DNA from: an uncultured Flammeovirgaceae bacterium
Lineage (GTDB): Bacteria > Bacteroidota > Bacteroidia > Cytophagales > Cyclobacteriaceae
Length of the DNA: 7,666 nucleotides
Direction of reading: 5' to 3'
NCBI GenBank assembly: GCA_946480685.1
Contig: CAMLLI010000175.1
Span: 1 to 7,666 of the forward strand
Under the pieces are notes generated by a model. It did not search any database. It was not told where the DNA came from and worked only from the letters and a program-made list of their open reading frames with translations. Shown one piece after another: positions 1-6,896 of the stretch (position 1 is the first letter of the stretch; each line of letters begins with the position of its first letter). Made by a program: the position numbers and the translations under genes.

Positions 1-172
1 GTTTGCGTGCGGTATCATGTTTGATATTTATGCGGATATACGCGTGGTTCATATAGTATAGGGGTGGTGAACGAGTGTGATAAATAACATATTTCAAAAA
101 AACTTGTGCTTGTAAAAATGTTTTTCACTTTCGCAGTGTTGTAAGGTACAATCCATTAGAAAAGTTACAATC
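1..172. other. Upstream non-coding stretch, left edge of window
   Basis: No gene can be supported here. One plus-strand frame is open from the edge to a TAG at 59-61 (about 19 codons), so it could be the tail of an upstream gene, but the stretch is too short to recognise. The remainder is AT-rich leader sequence before the start at 173. The bases just before that start (TTAGAAAAG at about 155-163) are purine-rich but are not a clear Shine-Dalgarno site. No strict TAnnTTTG element was found on the plus strand. Confidence 0.5.
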
Positions 173-1030
173 ATGAGTACAAAAACAATCAACGACACCT
201 TTCGTATAGGTGAAGATCTCACTGTTAACCGGCTAGGTTATGGTGCTATGCGCATTACAGGCGAAGGTATATGGGGACCTCCGGCCGACAGAGCTGAGGC
301 ATTGCGCGTATTGAAACGTGCTGTAGAACTGGGCGTAAATTTTATAGATACGGCAGACAGTTACGGACCCGATGTATCGGAAGACTTAATTGCCGAAGCA
401 TTGCACCCGTACCCGAAAGACCTGGTGATCGCCACGAAGGGTGGCTTCGAACGCTCCGGTCCAAACGTATGGAATGTTAATTCACATCCCGATCATTTGA
501 GACAAGCCCTGGAAGGAAGTTTGAAACGTCTTAAGGTGGAGCGAATAGATCTGTACCAGTTGCATCGCATTGATCCTAAAGTACCCGCAGAAAAATCATT
601 CGAGTTTTTACGCAAAGCACAGGAGGAAGGAAAGATTAAGCATATAGGTTTATCGGAAGTAAGTGTTGATGATATCCAACGTGCTCAGAAATTTTTCCCG
701 GTTGTATCGGTGCAGAATATGTATAGTGTTGATAACCGGAAGTGGGAATCGGTGCTGGAGTATACGCACAAAAATAATATAGCTTTCATTCCGTGGTATC
801 CGCTAAGTGCCGGAAATGTAGCGGCACAACAAACGTTGAAAAATATAGCAGACCGTAACCAGGCTACTGTACACCAGGTTGCGCTTAGCTGGTTGTTGCA
901 CCGCGCTGATAACATTCTGTTGATACCCGGTACATCGCGCGTTAAACACCTGGAGGATAATATGAAGGCCGGTGCACTTGATCTCAGCGATCAGGATCTG
1001 CGCGAATTGAACGCCATTGCGCCAGCATAA
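173..1030 (+). CDS. Aldo/keto reductase, YdbC/PdxI-like
   Basis: This encodes a soluble 285-residue NADPH-dependent oxidoreductase of the aldo/keto reductase superfamily, expected to reduce aldehydes or ketones in the cytoplasm. The catalytic tetrad is visible: Asp59 and Tyr64 in FIDTADSYG, Lys89 in ATKGG, and His131 in YQLHRID. The C-terminal cofactor loop IPGTSRVKHLEDN (residues 251-263) is the usual NADP-phosphate-binding signature. The N-terminal NRLGYGAMRITG and the following WGPPADR resemble E. coli YdbC (PdxI, pyridoxal reductase), and the length is normal for that group, so pyridoxal reduction is possible. The substrate cannot be settled from sequence alone, because this family is widely diversified. 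The start at 173 is the first ATG that gives the full barrel. A terminator follows, so it appears transcriptionally separate from the glycoside hydrolase genes downstream. Confidence 0.93.
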   Translation: MSTKTINDTFRIGEDLTVNRLGYGAMRITGEGIWGPPADRAEALRVLKRAVELGVNFIDTADSYGPDVSEDLIAEALHPYPKDLVIATKGGFERSGPNVWNVNSHPDHLRQALEGSLKRLKVERIDLYQLHRIDPKVPAEKSFEFLRKAQEEGKIKHIGLSEVSVDDIQRAQKFFPVVSVQNMYSVDNRKWESVLEYTHKNNIAFIPWYPLSAGNVAAQQTLKNIADRNQATVHQVALSWLLHRADNILLIPGTSRVKHLEDNMKAGALDLSDQDLRELNAIAPA

Positions 1031-1063
1031 AAAGTCTTCACTACAGAAGACATAGTATACATG

Positions 1064-1094
1064 AGAACCTGAGCGTTATACCTCGGGTTCTTTT
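1064..1094 (+). terminator. Rho-independent terminator after the aldo/keto reductase gene
   Basis: A 10-base-pair stem, AGAACCTGAG (1064-1073) with CTCGGGTTCT (1082-1091), has a single U-G wobble and an 8-base loop, and is followed by a short T run (TTTTG, counting the last stem base). A second smaller hairpin, GTCTTC (1034-1039) with GAAGAC (1046-1051), lies right after the stop codon but has no T run. The position, 34 bases past the stop, fits a terminator for the upstream gene. Confidence 0.8.
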
Positions 1095-1232
1095 GTATTC
1101 CCGCATTTTTAACTTTCCTCACTTTTTGCAACGGCATACTTTTTTATGAGTAAAAAAATGCCAATTCGTGGCTCATTCATTTTAGTCTGACTTCCCATTG
1201 TACTGGCACAGCTTTTTGTAAACAAGCATGGT

Positions 1233-2849
1233 ATGGCGGTACAAAACAATCAACCCAAAACATTATGGTGGCAGAGCGGAGTTGTTTACCAGATATATCC
1301 GCGCTCGTTTCAGGACAACAATGGCGATGGCATCGGTGATCTGCGCGGAATCATAACCCGGCTTGATTACCTACAGTGGCTGGGCATTCGTGCTATATGG
1401 ATTTCACCTATATATCCGTCACCCATGGCAGACTTTGGTTATGATATATCCGACTATCAAAATATACATCCTATATTCGGTACACTGGAGGATTTTGACG
1501 AACTCGTTCGTGAGATACATGCTCGCGATATGAAACTCATCCTTGATCTTGTTCCCAATCATACCTCCGATCGGCATCCGTGGTTTCTTGAGTCGAAGTC
1601 TTCGCGTGATAATCCGAAGCGCGACTGGTATATATGGCGCGATGCACGAGCGGATGGTGGTGTACCCAATAACTGGCTTGCGGCCTTCGGTGGATCAGCA
1701 TGGCAGTGGGATGAGACAACTCAACAATATTATTATCACGCGTTTCTGAAGGAGCAACCCGACCTGAACTGGCGCAACCCGGAAGTACGGAAGGCGATGC
1801 TTGATACCATGCGCTTCTGGCTCGACAAAGGTGTAGATGGCTTTCGCGTTGACGTTATGTGGCACATGATCAAAGATGAGAAGCTGCGCGATAACCCGGT
1901 AAACCCCGACTACCAACCGCACATGTCTACGTACGATCAGCTGCTGCCGGTATATTCAACCGACCAGCCGGAAGTACATGATATAGTACGTGAAATGCGC
2001 GCATTACTCGATCGTTATACCGAGCGCATGCTCATCGGGGAAATATACCTGCCCATACACAAGCTGGTTACATATTATGGTAAAGACAATGAGGGCGCAC
2101 ATCTGCCGTTTAATTTTCAATTGATAACACTTCCGTGGAATGCACGTGTTATAGCTTCGGCTGTAAGTGAGTATGAAGGAGCATTGCCTTCGGAGGGCTG
2201 GCCGAACTGGGTATTGAGCAATCATGATCAGCCGCGTATAGCGAGTCGTGTAGGTGCTCATCAGGCGCGTGTAGCCGCTACGTTGTTGTTAACGTTGCGC
2301 GGTACACCAACAGTATATTACGGCGATGAGATCGGCATGCGTGATGTCCCTATTCCTTTTCATGAGATACAGGACCCGCAGGGATTGAACATGCCCGACA
2401 AGAATCTGAGTCGCGATCCATCACGCACACCCATGCAATGGAACAACAGTGAACAGGGCGGTTTCACCATAGGTAAACCATGGCTCCGGCTCGATCGTAA
2501 TTTTTATCAGGTTAATGTACAGGCGCAAAAAGAAGATACGTACTCCATGCTTCACTTGTACCGGAAACTGATTCGCCTGCGCGAAGAGCACAGTGCGCTG
2601 GTAACAGGAAATTATATACCGGTATATGCCGATCACCAGATGATGGCCTATATACGTGCCGCAGACGGAACACAGCGCCTGCTGGTCGTGCTGAACTTCA
2701 GCCATCGTCCGTGTTATTTTAAATCACCTTCAGAAGTACTGAAAGGTACCATCATCGCCTCAACTTCGCCTGAACTGGAAGGAACACCGATGGAAGGAAC
2801 GACCAGCCTCAGTGGAGATGAAGCCATCGTTGTGCTGCTTGATAACTGA
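1233..2849 (+). CDS. GH13 alpha-glucosidase, oligo-1,6-glucosidase type (QPDLN signature)
   Basis: A 538-residue glycoside hydrolase family 13 enzyme with a full (beta/alpha)8 barrel and a C-terminal beta domain (about 460-538). The conserved regions are intact: DLVPNH (105-110), GFRVDV with nucleophile Asp207, the acid/base Glu270 in GEIYLP, and NHD with Asp332. QPDLN at 175-179 is the published signature of the oligo-1,6-glucosidase subgroup, and DNNGDGIGD (28-36) matches its calcium-binding loop. Val208 after the nucleophile is the residue found in alpha-1,6-active members, where alpha-1,4 enzymes usually carry Thr or Ala, so cleavage of isomaltose-type ends is a reasonable inference. There is no signal peptide, so the enzyme is probably cytoplasmic. 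An ATG at 1228 is in another frame; 1233 is used. It sits 27 bases before treZ and is likely co-transcribed with it. Trehalose synthase was considered, but the active-site context does not fit. Confidence 0.93.
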   Translation: MAVQNNQPKTLWWQSGVVYQIYPRSFQDNNGDGIGDLRGIITRLDYLQWLGIRAIWISPIYPSPMADFGYDISDYQNIHPIFGTLEDFDELVREIHARDMKLILDLVPNHTSDRHPWFLESKSSRDNPKRDWYIWRDARADGGVPNNWLAAFGGSAWQWDETTQQYYYHAFLKEQPDLNWRNPEVRKAMLDTMRFWLDKGVDGFRVDVMWHMIKDEKLRDNPVNPDYQPHMSTYDQLLPVYSTDQPEVHDIVREMRALLDRYTERMLIGEIYLPIHKLVTYYGKDNEGAHLPFNFQLITLPWNARVIASAVSEYEGALPSEGWPNWVLSNHDQPRIASRVGAHQARVAATLLLTLRGTPTVYYGDEIGMRDVPIPFHEIQDPQGLNMPDKNLSRDPSRTPMQWNNSEQGGFTIGKPWLRLDRNFYQVNVQAQKEDTYSMLHLYRKLIRLREEHSALVTGNYIPVYADHQMMAYIRAADGTQRLLVVLNFSHRPCYFKSPSEVLKGTIIASTSPELEGTPMEGTTSLSGDEAIVVLLDN

Positions 2850-2876
2850 AACAGAATTTTTCGATTAACTATATAT

Positions 2877-4730
2877 ATGTCTACAGATGCACGCATTCAC
2901 GGTGCAGTATATGCGAAAGACGGAACCTGCACATTTACAGTGTGGGCTCCCGAGAAGAAGAAAATGATACTACACCTCGTATCTCTACAGCAACGAAAAG
3001 TGGAGATGACTAAGGATGAATCCGGATACTTTTATACCAAGCTGAATGATGTAACGCCCGGCACGCGCTACTTTTTTATGCCGGACGGTAAGGAAGATAT
3101 ACCGGATCCTGCATCTTATTTTCAACCGCAGGGTGTGAAAGGTCCATCGGAAATAATAGACCATGATGCTTTTATTTGGGAGGATACTGCCTGGCGTGGT
3201 AAGCCGCTGGAAGATCTTATACTATATGAGTTGCACGTAGGCACATTTACAGAAGAAGGTACATTTGAAGCCATCATTCCCCGCCTGGATGATTTACTGG
3301 ATACCGGTATAAATGCGATCGAGATCATGCCGGTGTCTCAATTCTCCGGAGAACGCAACTGGGGTTATGATGGTGTTTTTCCTTATGCAGTGCAGCACTC
3401 CTACGGAGGTCCGGAAGGATTGAAGAAACTGGTAAACGCGTGTCATAAAAAAGGTATAGCCGTCATACTGGATGTAGTATATAATCATATAGGACCGGAA
3501 GGAAACTGGTTTGGACACTATGCGCCTTACTTTACCGGCACGTATCGCACGCCATGGGGCAACGCTATAAATTTTGATGGCGAATGGTCGGATGGCGTAC
3601 GCGATTATTTCTCCGGTAATCCTGTATACTGGTTCAGCCAGTTTCATATCGATGGCTTGCGACTGGATGCTATACATGCCGTGTTCGATACGAGTGCCGA
3701 ACATTTCTGGGAGCTTTGTCACAGACGCATTAAAACGCTTGAGAGGCAGGTAGCCCGACCGTTGTATATGATTGCCGAAAGCGATTTTAACAGTCCGAAA
3801 GTAGTGACGTCCATTGGGCAGGGCGGTGTAGGCTTTGATGCGCAATGGCTCGATGATTTCCACCATGCGCTATATGTTTTGTTAGACGAGCGTGGAAAGA
3901 AGCGCTATGAAGATTTCGGCTCGCTGGAGCAATTGGAGAAAGCCTATAATGAAGGCTTTGTAATGAGCGGTGAGTATGTAAAATTCCGCAAGCGCAGGTA
4001 TGGTGCTTCATCCGCAGGTATACCAGCCAATCGTTTTTTTGTTTTTAATATGAATCACGACCAGGTTGGTAATCGCATCCGCGCTGAACGGTTGTGTATG
4101 CTGGTTGACTTCGAAAGACTGAAGCTGGCAGCTGCTGCCGTTTTACTTTCTCCCTATATACCCATGCTCTTTATGGGAGAGGAGTATGCAGATGAAGCTC
4201 CGTTCTTTTACTTCATCAGTCATGAAGATCCTGATCTTATCAAAGCCGTGCGCGAAGGGCGTAAAAAAGAATTTGCTGCATTTGCCTCTGAAGGTGAACC
4301 ACCCGATGCCTATGCGCAGGAAACGTTCCAAGCCTCCAAGCTTACCTGGTCGAAACGCGATGAAGGGAAGCATGCTGTTATCCGTGCATGGCATAAACAA
4401 CTTATCAGTATGCGACAAAACCTCGCTGCCATGAAGAGTTATGCACGGAAAGATTTTAAGGCATCTATTGTCGGTGCGAACGCATTGCTGCTGCATCGTA
4501 AACATAACGATGCCCATATACTTTGTCTATTCAATTTCGCTGAAGAGGAATGTATATATAACACAGGCGGGTATGCAGCACAGTGGAGAAAGGCATTGGA
4601 TTCGAAAGATAGCAGGTGGAGTTCGGCGGGCAGTACAACCGCAAGCAGTCATCCTTCCGATATTCGTGCAGGTGAAGGCATCACTATACAACCGCTGAGT
4701 GTTGTCGTATATAGCAGTTCCTATCAATAG
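2877..4730 (+). CDS. treZ: Malto-oligosyltrehalose trehalohydrolase (TreZ)
   Basis: This encodes a 617-residue GH13 enzyme (EC 3.2.1.141) that releases trehalose from maltooligosyl-trehalose in the TreY-TreZ pathway. An N-terminal E-set/CBM48-like domain (about 8-95, with FTVWAPEKKK) is typical of the family. The barrel begins near LILYELHVGTFTEEGTF (114-130). Conserved regions are DVVYNH (199-204), GLRLDAIHA with nucleophile Asp264, IAESD with acid/base Glu301, and NHDQVGNR with Asp395. GYDGVFPYAVQHSYGGPEGL (163-182) is the characteristic sugar-binding stretch shared with branching enzymes; the 'ESD' at 301-303 and overall length favour TreZ over glycogen branching enzyme or isoamylase. No signal peptide is seen, so it is cytoplasmic. 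The start at 2877 leaves a 27-base gap after the glucosidase. The usual partner gene treY is not adjacent. Confidence 0.92.
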   Translation: MSTDARIHGAVYAKDGTCTFTVWAPEKKKMILHLVSLQQRKVEMTKDESGYFYTKLNDVTPGTRYFFMPDGKEDIPDPASYFQPQGVKGPSEIIDHDAFIWEDTAWRGKPLEDLILYELHVGTFTEEGTFEAIIPRLDDLLDTGINAIEIMPVSQFSGERNWGYDGVFPYAVQHSYGGPEGLKKLVNACHKKGIAVILDVVYNHIGPEGNWFGHYAPYFTGTYRTPWGNAINFDGEWSDGVRDYFSGNPVYWFSQFHIDGLRLDAIHAVFDTSAEHFWELCHRRIKTLERQVARPLYMIAESDFNSPKVVTSIGQGGVGFDAQWLDDFHHALYVLLDERGKKRYEDFGSLEQLEKAYNEGFVMSGEYVKFRKRRYGASSAGIPANRFFVFNMNHDQVGNRIRAERLCMLVDFERLKLAAAAVLLSPYIPMLFMGEEYADEAPFFYFISHEDPDLIKAVREGRKKEFAAFASEGEPPDAYAQETFQASKLTWSKRDEGKHAVIRAWHKQLISMRQNLAAMKSYARKDFKASIVGANALLLHRKHNDAHILCLFNFAEEECIYNTGGYAAQWRKALDSKDSRWSSAGSTTASSHPSDIRAGEGITIQPLSVVVYSSSYQ

Positions 4731-4736
4731 AACATG

Positions 4737-4757
4737 CTATATACTTGATATATATAG
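4737..4757. terminator. Weak AT-rich hairpin between convergent genes
   Basis: CTATATA (4737-4743) can pair with TATATAG (4751-4757) across a 7-base loop in the 30-base gap between the ends of treZ and the DUF748 gene. On the plus strand T-rich sequence follows from about 4761, although that is already the end of the opposite gene. The stem is purely A-T except for one pair, and TATATA runs are common in this window, so this may be chance. Confidence 0.3.
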
Positions 4758-4760
4758 GAA

Positions 4761-5957
4761 TCAACTTTTCTTTTTGTCTTTATCTTTATCCTTGTCCTTA
4801 TCGCTATCTTTGTCTTTCTCCTTGTCTTTATCTTTATCATCCTTTTTTCCGAATACCTTCTCCAGGAAGGTTTTCTTTTTATCCGGTTGCGATTCCACCG
4901 TGGCGATATTTATCTCCTGGTCAATGGAAGGTTGCAGCGCCTGTATAAAAGCGTTTTGCAAAACACGTGTTAAGGCAAACCACACATTGGTATCGGGGTT
5001 CTTCAGATTTCCCTGAAAAGGAACCTTTGTAGCAACCTGATCTTTGCGCTGGTTTTCAAAAACTTCTCCGGCGGCACCAACGATAGCTTCCCACGCTTTG
5101 CGTAAAACGTTATCATCGCGGTCCTCTTGTCCCAGAATGTCCAGGTCTTGAATAAGCGGTTTAACATAGCCGGCAAATTTACCTTCCTTGGCAGCTACTT
5201 CCGTGTAAAGTCCAAAGCGCCCTTTGTTCACGTCTACTTTTGCATATGCTTTAAAGAAATCGTTAAGCTTAACCAGGTTGGTATTCTTCAGCTCTGCGTT
5301 CACATCAAACGTTGGTTCATCCGCCAGTGGGTTAAGTTTCATATTAATAGCAAGCTCGCCTTCATATATATTGGCGTGCACCCGCAGCGATGCCGGCAAC
5401 ACAACGGTGGAGTCGTAACTATTACGCAGGTTTTCAGCCAGTGCGTATGCATTGGTGAGATGTATATCTACGCGTGGTTTCGAAGACTCATCTATATATT
5501 GAATGCTGCCGTTGTTTATTTCGACACGGTTTACCTGCAGCGGCATGAAGTCGTCCAACAAATTTTTAAAGCTGCTCGAATCGTTTCGTACTTCATCCGG
5601 TTCCACTTTGTCTTTGGTGAAACGCATCATCGGACTTTCAAAAACAAGTTCTCCCACAATTGATCCGTGAAACAATGCTTTCCATTCCACGGAAAGATCA
5701 ATTTGAGATGCACCAAAAAAGGGTGTTTCTTTTTGCGTGGTGCTGTCCACTTTATTCAGGTATATACTGTCGATTTCATAGGCACCGCGTATCAGTGCTA
5801 TATCGATATCCTGAGCTTTGCCATAATAGCCCTCCATGTTGGCCAGTGTTTTATTCAGATAATGGAGAACGACATACGGAAGCGCGAGGCGCACCGCCAC
5901 CAGCAGCACAGCCGCAATGGCCAGTGTCCAAAGTATTTTTTTCTTTCGTGAGGTCAT
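4761..5957 (-). CDS. DUF748/AsmA-like membrane-anchored periplasmic protein with Lys-Asp repeat tail
   Basis: This 398-residue protein has a basic start (MTSRKKK) followed by one hydrophobic helix at about 8-28 (ILWTLAIAAVLLVAVRLALP), which should anchor it in the inner membrane with the bulk in the periplasm. The body (about 35-350) is rich in beta-strand-like alternation and has the layout of DUF748/AsmA-related proteins: the early ALIRGAYEIDSIYLNK, the central VEINNGSIQYID, and the late GRFGLYTEVAAKEGKFAGY followed by KPLIQDLDIL. Relatives in the wider AsmA group are linked to envelope lipid transport and outer-membrane homeostasis, but the function of this subgroup is not known. The last 28 residues (about 371-398) are almost only alternating Lys and Asp and are not part of the domain. 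The gene follows a 65-residue gene by 39 bases in the same direction, so the two may form an operon. Confidence 0.85.
   Translation of the reverse strand: MTSRKKKILWTLAIAAVLLVAVRLALPYVVLHYLNKTLANMEGYYGKAQDIDIALIRGAYEIDSIYLNKVDSTTQKETPFFGASQIDLSVEWKALFHGSIVGELVFESPMMRFTKDKVEPDEVRNDSSSFKNLLDDFMPLQVNRVEINNGSIQYIDESSKPRVDIHLTNAYALAENLRNSYDSTVVLPASLRVHANIYEGELAINMKLNPLADEPTFDVNAELKNTNLVKLNDFFKAYAKVDVNKGRFGLYTEVAAKEGKFAGYVKPLIQDLDILGQEDRDDNVLRKAWEAIVGAAGEVFENQRKDQVATKVPFQGNLKNPDTNVWFALTRVLQNAFIQALQPSIDQEINIATVESQPDKKKTFLEKVFGKKDDKDKDKEKDKDSDKDKDKDKDKKKS
4764..4847 (-). repeat. Imperfect hexanucleotide repeat encoding the Lys-Asp tail
   Basis: On the minus strand this stretch is built from AAR-GAY codon pairs (AAAGAT, AAAGAC, AAGGAC, AAGGAT), broken by one GAG and one AGC codon, and it ends in four K/S codons before TGA. 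Because the unit is six bases, gain or loss of a unit would change tail length without shifting frame. The mix of synonymous codons shows either age or selection on the amino acids rather than a fresh, perfect DNA repeat. Confidence 0.85.
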
Positions 5958-5979
5958 GTTCTATCGCAATACATATAGC

Positions 5980-5998
5980 AGTATTCCCCGTGGATACT
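5980..5998 (-). other. Small intercistronic hairpin
   Basis: AGTATTCC (5980-5987) can pair with GGATACT (5992-5998) around a 4-base loop, with one bulged base. It overlaps the stop codon of the 65-residue gene and lies just before the DUF748 gene on the minus strand. No T run follows, so it does not look like a terminator; it could be an RNA processing or stability element, or chance. Confidence 0.3.
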
Positions 5999-6194
5999 AT
6001 ATCGTTGTTTCGTCATTGATCTCGGTTTCTGATTCTCCCAATCGTTTTGGTTTAGCAGGGTCTTCTTTGGAAGAATTGGTAGACACATGTTCGCCGGTAT
6101 CTACTTCGCTTTTTGGGGAAGATGAGACACGGCCTTGTTTCTTCTGTGATAGGTCGCGTTTATCTTCTGTATGTGATTTCGTCTGCGTTTTCAT
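5997..6194 (-). CDS. Small hydrophilic, probably disordered protein of unknown function
   Basis: A 65-residue protein, MKTQTKSHTEDKRDLSQKKQ at its start, that I do not recognise. It is made mainly of Lys, Glu, Asp, Ser and Thr, has no Cys, Trp, Tyr or Phe and no hydrophobic segment, and so is very likely disordered and cytoplasmic. It has no signal peptide. The ATG at 6192-6194 is the only sensible start. The gene ends 39 bases before the DUF748 gene in the same direction and is divergent from the iron-permease-family gene, separated from it by 110 bases. A 99-codon frame on the opposite strand overlaps it but also runs into the DUF748 gene, so the minus-strand reading is preferred. Short charged proteins like this are hard to tell from chance open frames, which limits confidence. 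Confidence 0.55.
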   Translation of the reverse strand: MKTQTKSHTEDKRDLSQKKQGRVSSSPKSEVDTGEHVSTNSSKEDPAKPKRLGESETEINDETTI

Positions 6195-6217
6195 AATCGT
6201 ACTGTTTAGAAATTAGA

Positions 6218-6275
6218 GTGTAAAAAAATAATGCCGTAAAGAAATATAGTGCTGCTTGGGAACGGATTTTTACAC
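6218..6275. repeat. 9-base inverted repeat in the divergent intergenic region
   Basis: GTGTAAAAA (6218-6226) is matched by its exact reverse complement TTTTTACAC (6267-6275), with 40 bases between. It fills the middle of the 110-base gap between two divergent genes, a natural place for shared operators. Both arms are A/T-rich, so chance is a real possibility, and no regulator is identified. Confidence 0.45.
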
Positions 6276-6304
6276 CGCATAATGCAACAGAGTTATAGTA
6301 CATT

Positions 6305-6766
6305 ATGAATACAACTCGTAAAAAAATAACCACACTGGAAAAATTTTCCACTGTGGTAACCAGTGTAGTTGGCAGTTCGTCAGCTTTCCTGGTAGCGGTC
6401 GTGTTGATATTTGTTTGGTTAATCACCGGCCCCATCTTCCGTTATTCTGATACCTGGCAACTGGTTGTAAATACAGGCACTACCATCATCACCTTTCTGA
6501 TGGTGTTTCTCGTTCAACGCAGTCAGAATAAAGAATCAATCGCTATACATCTTAAACTGAACGAACTGGTAGCAGCGCATAGCAAAGCAAGCAATCGCCT
6601 GGTGTCTGTTGAAGACCTTACGGAAGAAGAACTTAGAGTACTGCGCAAGTTTTATGCGAAGCTTGCCAACATGAGTAAAGAAGAAGGCAGCATGCAACAA
6701 ACACACTCCATCGAAGAAGCAGAAGAGCTACACGAAGAAAAACAAGCAGAGAAAGAAGGACGATAA
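6305..6766 (+). CDS. Low affinity iron permease family membrane protein
   Basis: A 153-residue inner-membrane protein of the 'low affinity iron permease' family (Pfam Iron_permease). Two transmembrane helices are clear: about 25-45 (ending ITGPIF) and about 52-70. The family hallmark follows the second helix as NTGTTIITFLMVFLVQRSQN (56-75) and IAIHLKLNELVAA (79-91). The last 50 residues are a charged, Glu/Lys-rich cytoplasmic tail probably forming helices. The family is named for weak similarity to yeast Fet4, but two-helix bacterial members are far shorter than a transporter, and iron transport by them is not established to my knowledge. The start at 6305 gives a basic N-terminus before the first helix. 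It is divergent from the 65-residue gene and followed by a long gene-free stretch, so it appears to be a single-gene unit. Confidence 0.88.
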   Translation: MNTTRKKITTLEKFSTVVTSVVGSSSAFLVAVVLIFVWLITGPIFRYSDTWQLVVNTGTTIITFLMVFLVQRSQNKESIAIHLKLNELVAAHSKASNRLVSVEDLTEEELRVLRKFYAKLANMSKEEGSMQQTHSIEEAEELHEEKQAEKEGR

Positions 6767-6872
6767 TCCGGTGTCGCTATATATTATTGTCCGTAAGAGA
6801 TGCCGGTCGCAGGTTGGAGCCTTTAAAACTGTATTTCATTTCTTGATTTGCGAGTATGTCTGTCCTGCGTTT

Positions 6873-6896
6873 CAACATTTTACGTTGCAACATTTT
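6873..6896. repeat. CAACATTTT direct repeat with an embedded GTTGCAAC palindrome
   Basis: CAACATTTT occurs at 6873-6881 and 6888-6896, a period of 15 bases, and the second copy overlaps the perfect palindrome GTTGCAAC at 6884-6891. The arrangement could be a protein-binding site, but the units are short and nearby genes are more than 100 bases away on each side. Confidence 0.4.

Noticed and set aside
2..61. Possible C-terminal tail of an upstream gene
   Set aside because: Only 19 codons are open before a stop, another frame is open for nearly as long, and nothing recognisable is encoded.
1092..1117. TTTTG followed by TAACTTTC as a Bacteroidota -33/-7 promoter
   Set aside because: The spacing of about 14 bases is shorter than the usual 19-21, the last base of the -7 element is C rather than G, and the upstream part overlaps the terminator.
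3294..3866. 190-codon open frame on the minus strand
   Set aside because: It lies inside treZ, whose catalytic motifs are intact through the same bases, so it is a shadow.
2877..4730. Glycogen branching enzyme (GlgB) as the identity of the second GH13 gene
   Set aside because: GlgB shares the N-terminal domain and GYD region, but the active-site contexts GLRLDAIHA, IAESD and NHDQVGNR fit TreZ.
4699..5016. Leu-Ser repeat protein on the plus strand
   Set aside because: Its LSLSLS run is only the other-strand reading of the Lys-Asp codon repeat, and the frame overlaps the ends of two real genes.
5127..5663. 178-codon open frame on the plus strand
   Set aside because: It lies wholly inside the DUF748 gene on the opposite strand and has no family features; it is a shadow of a well-supported gene.
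5917..6216. 99-codon plus-strand frame over the small hydrophilic gene
   Set aside because: It runs into the DUF748 start on the opposite strand and has a Cys/Phe-rich composition with no domain; the minus-strand gene fits the operon layout better, though certainty is limited.
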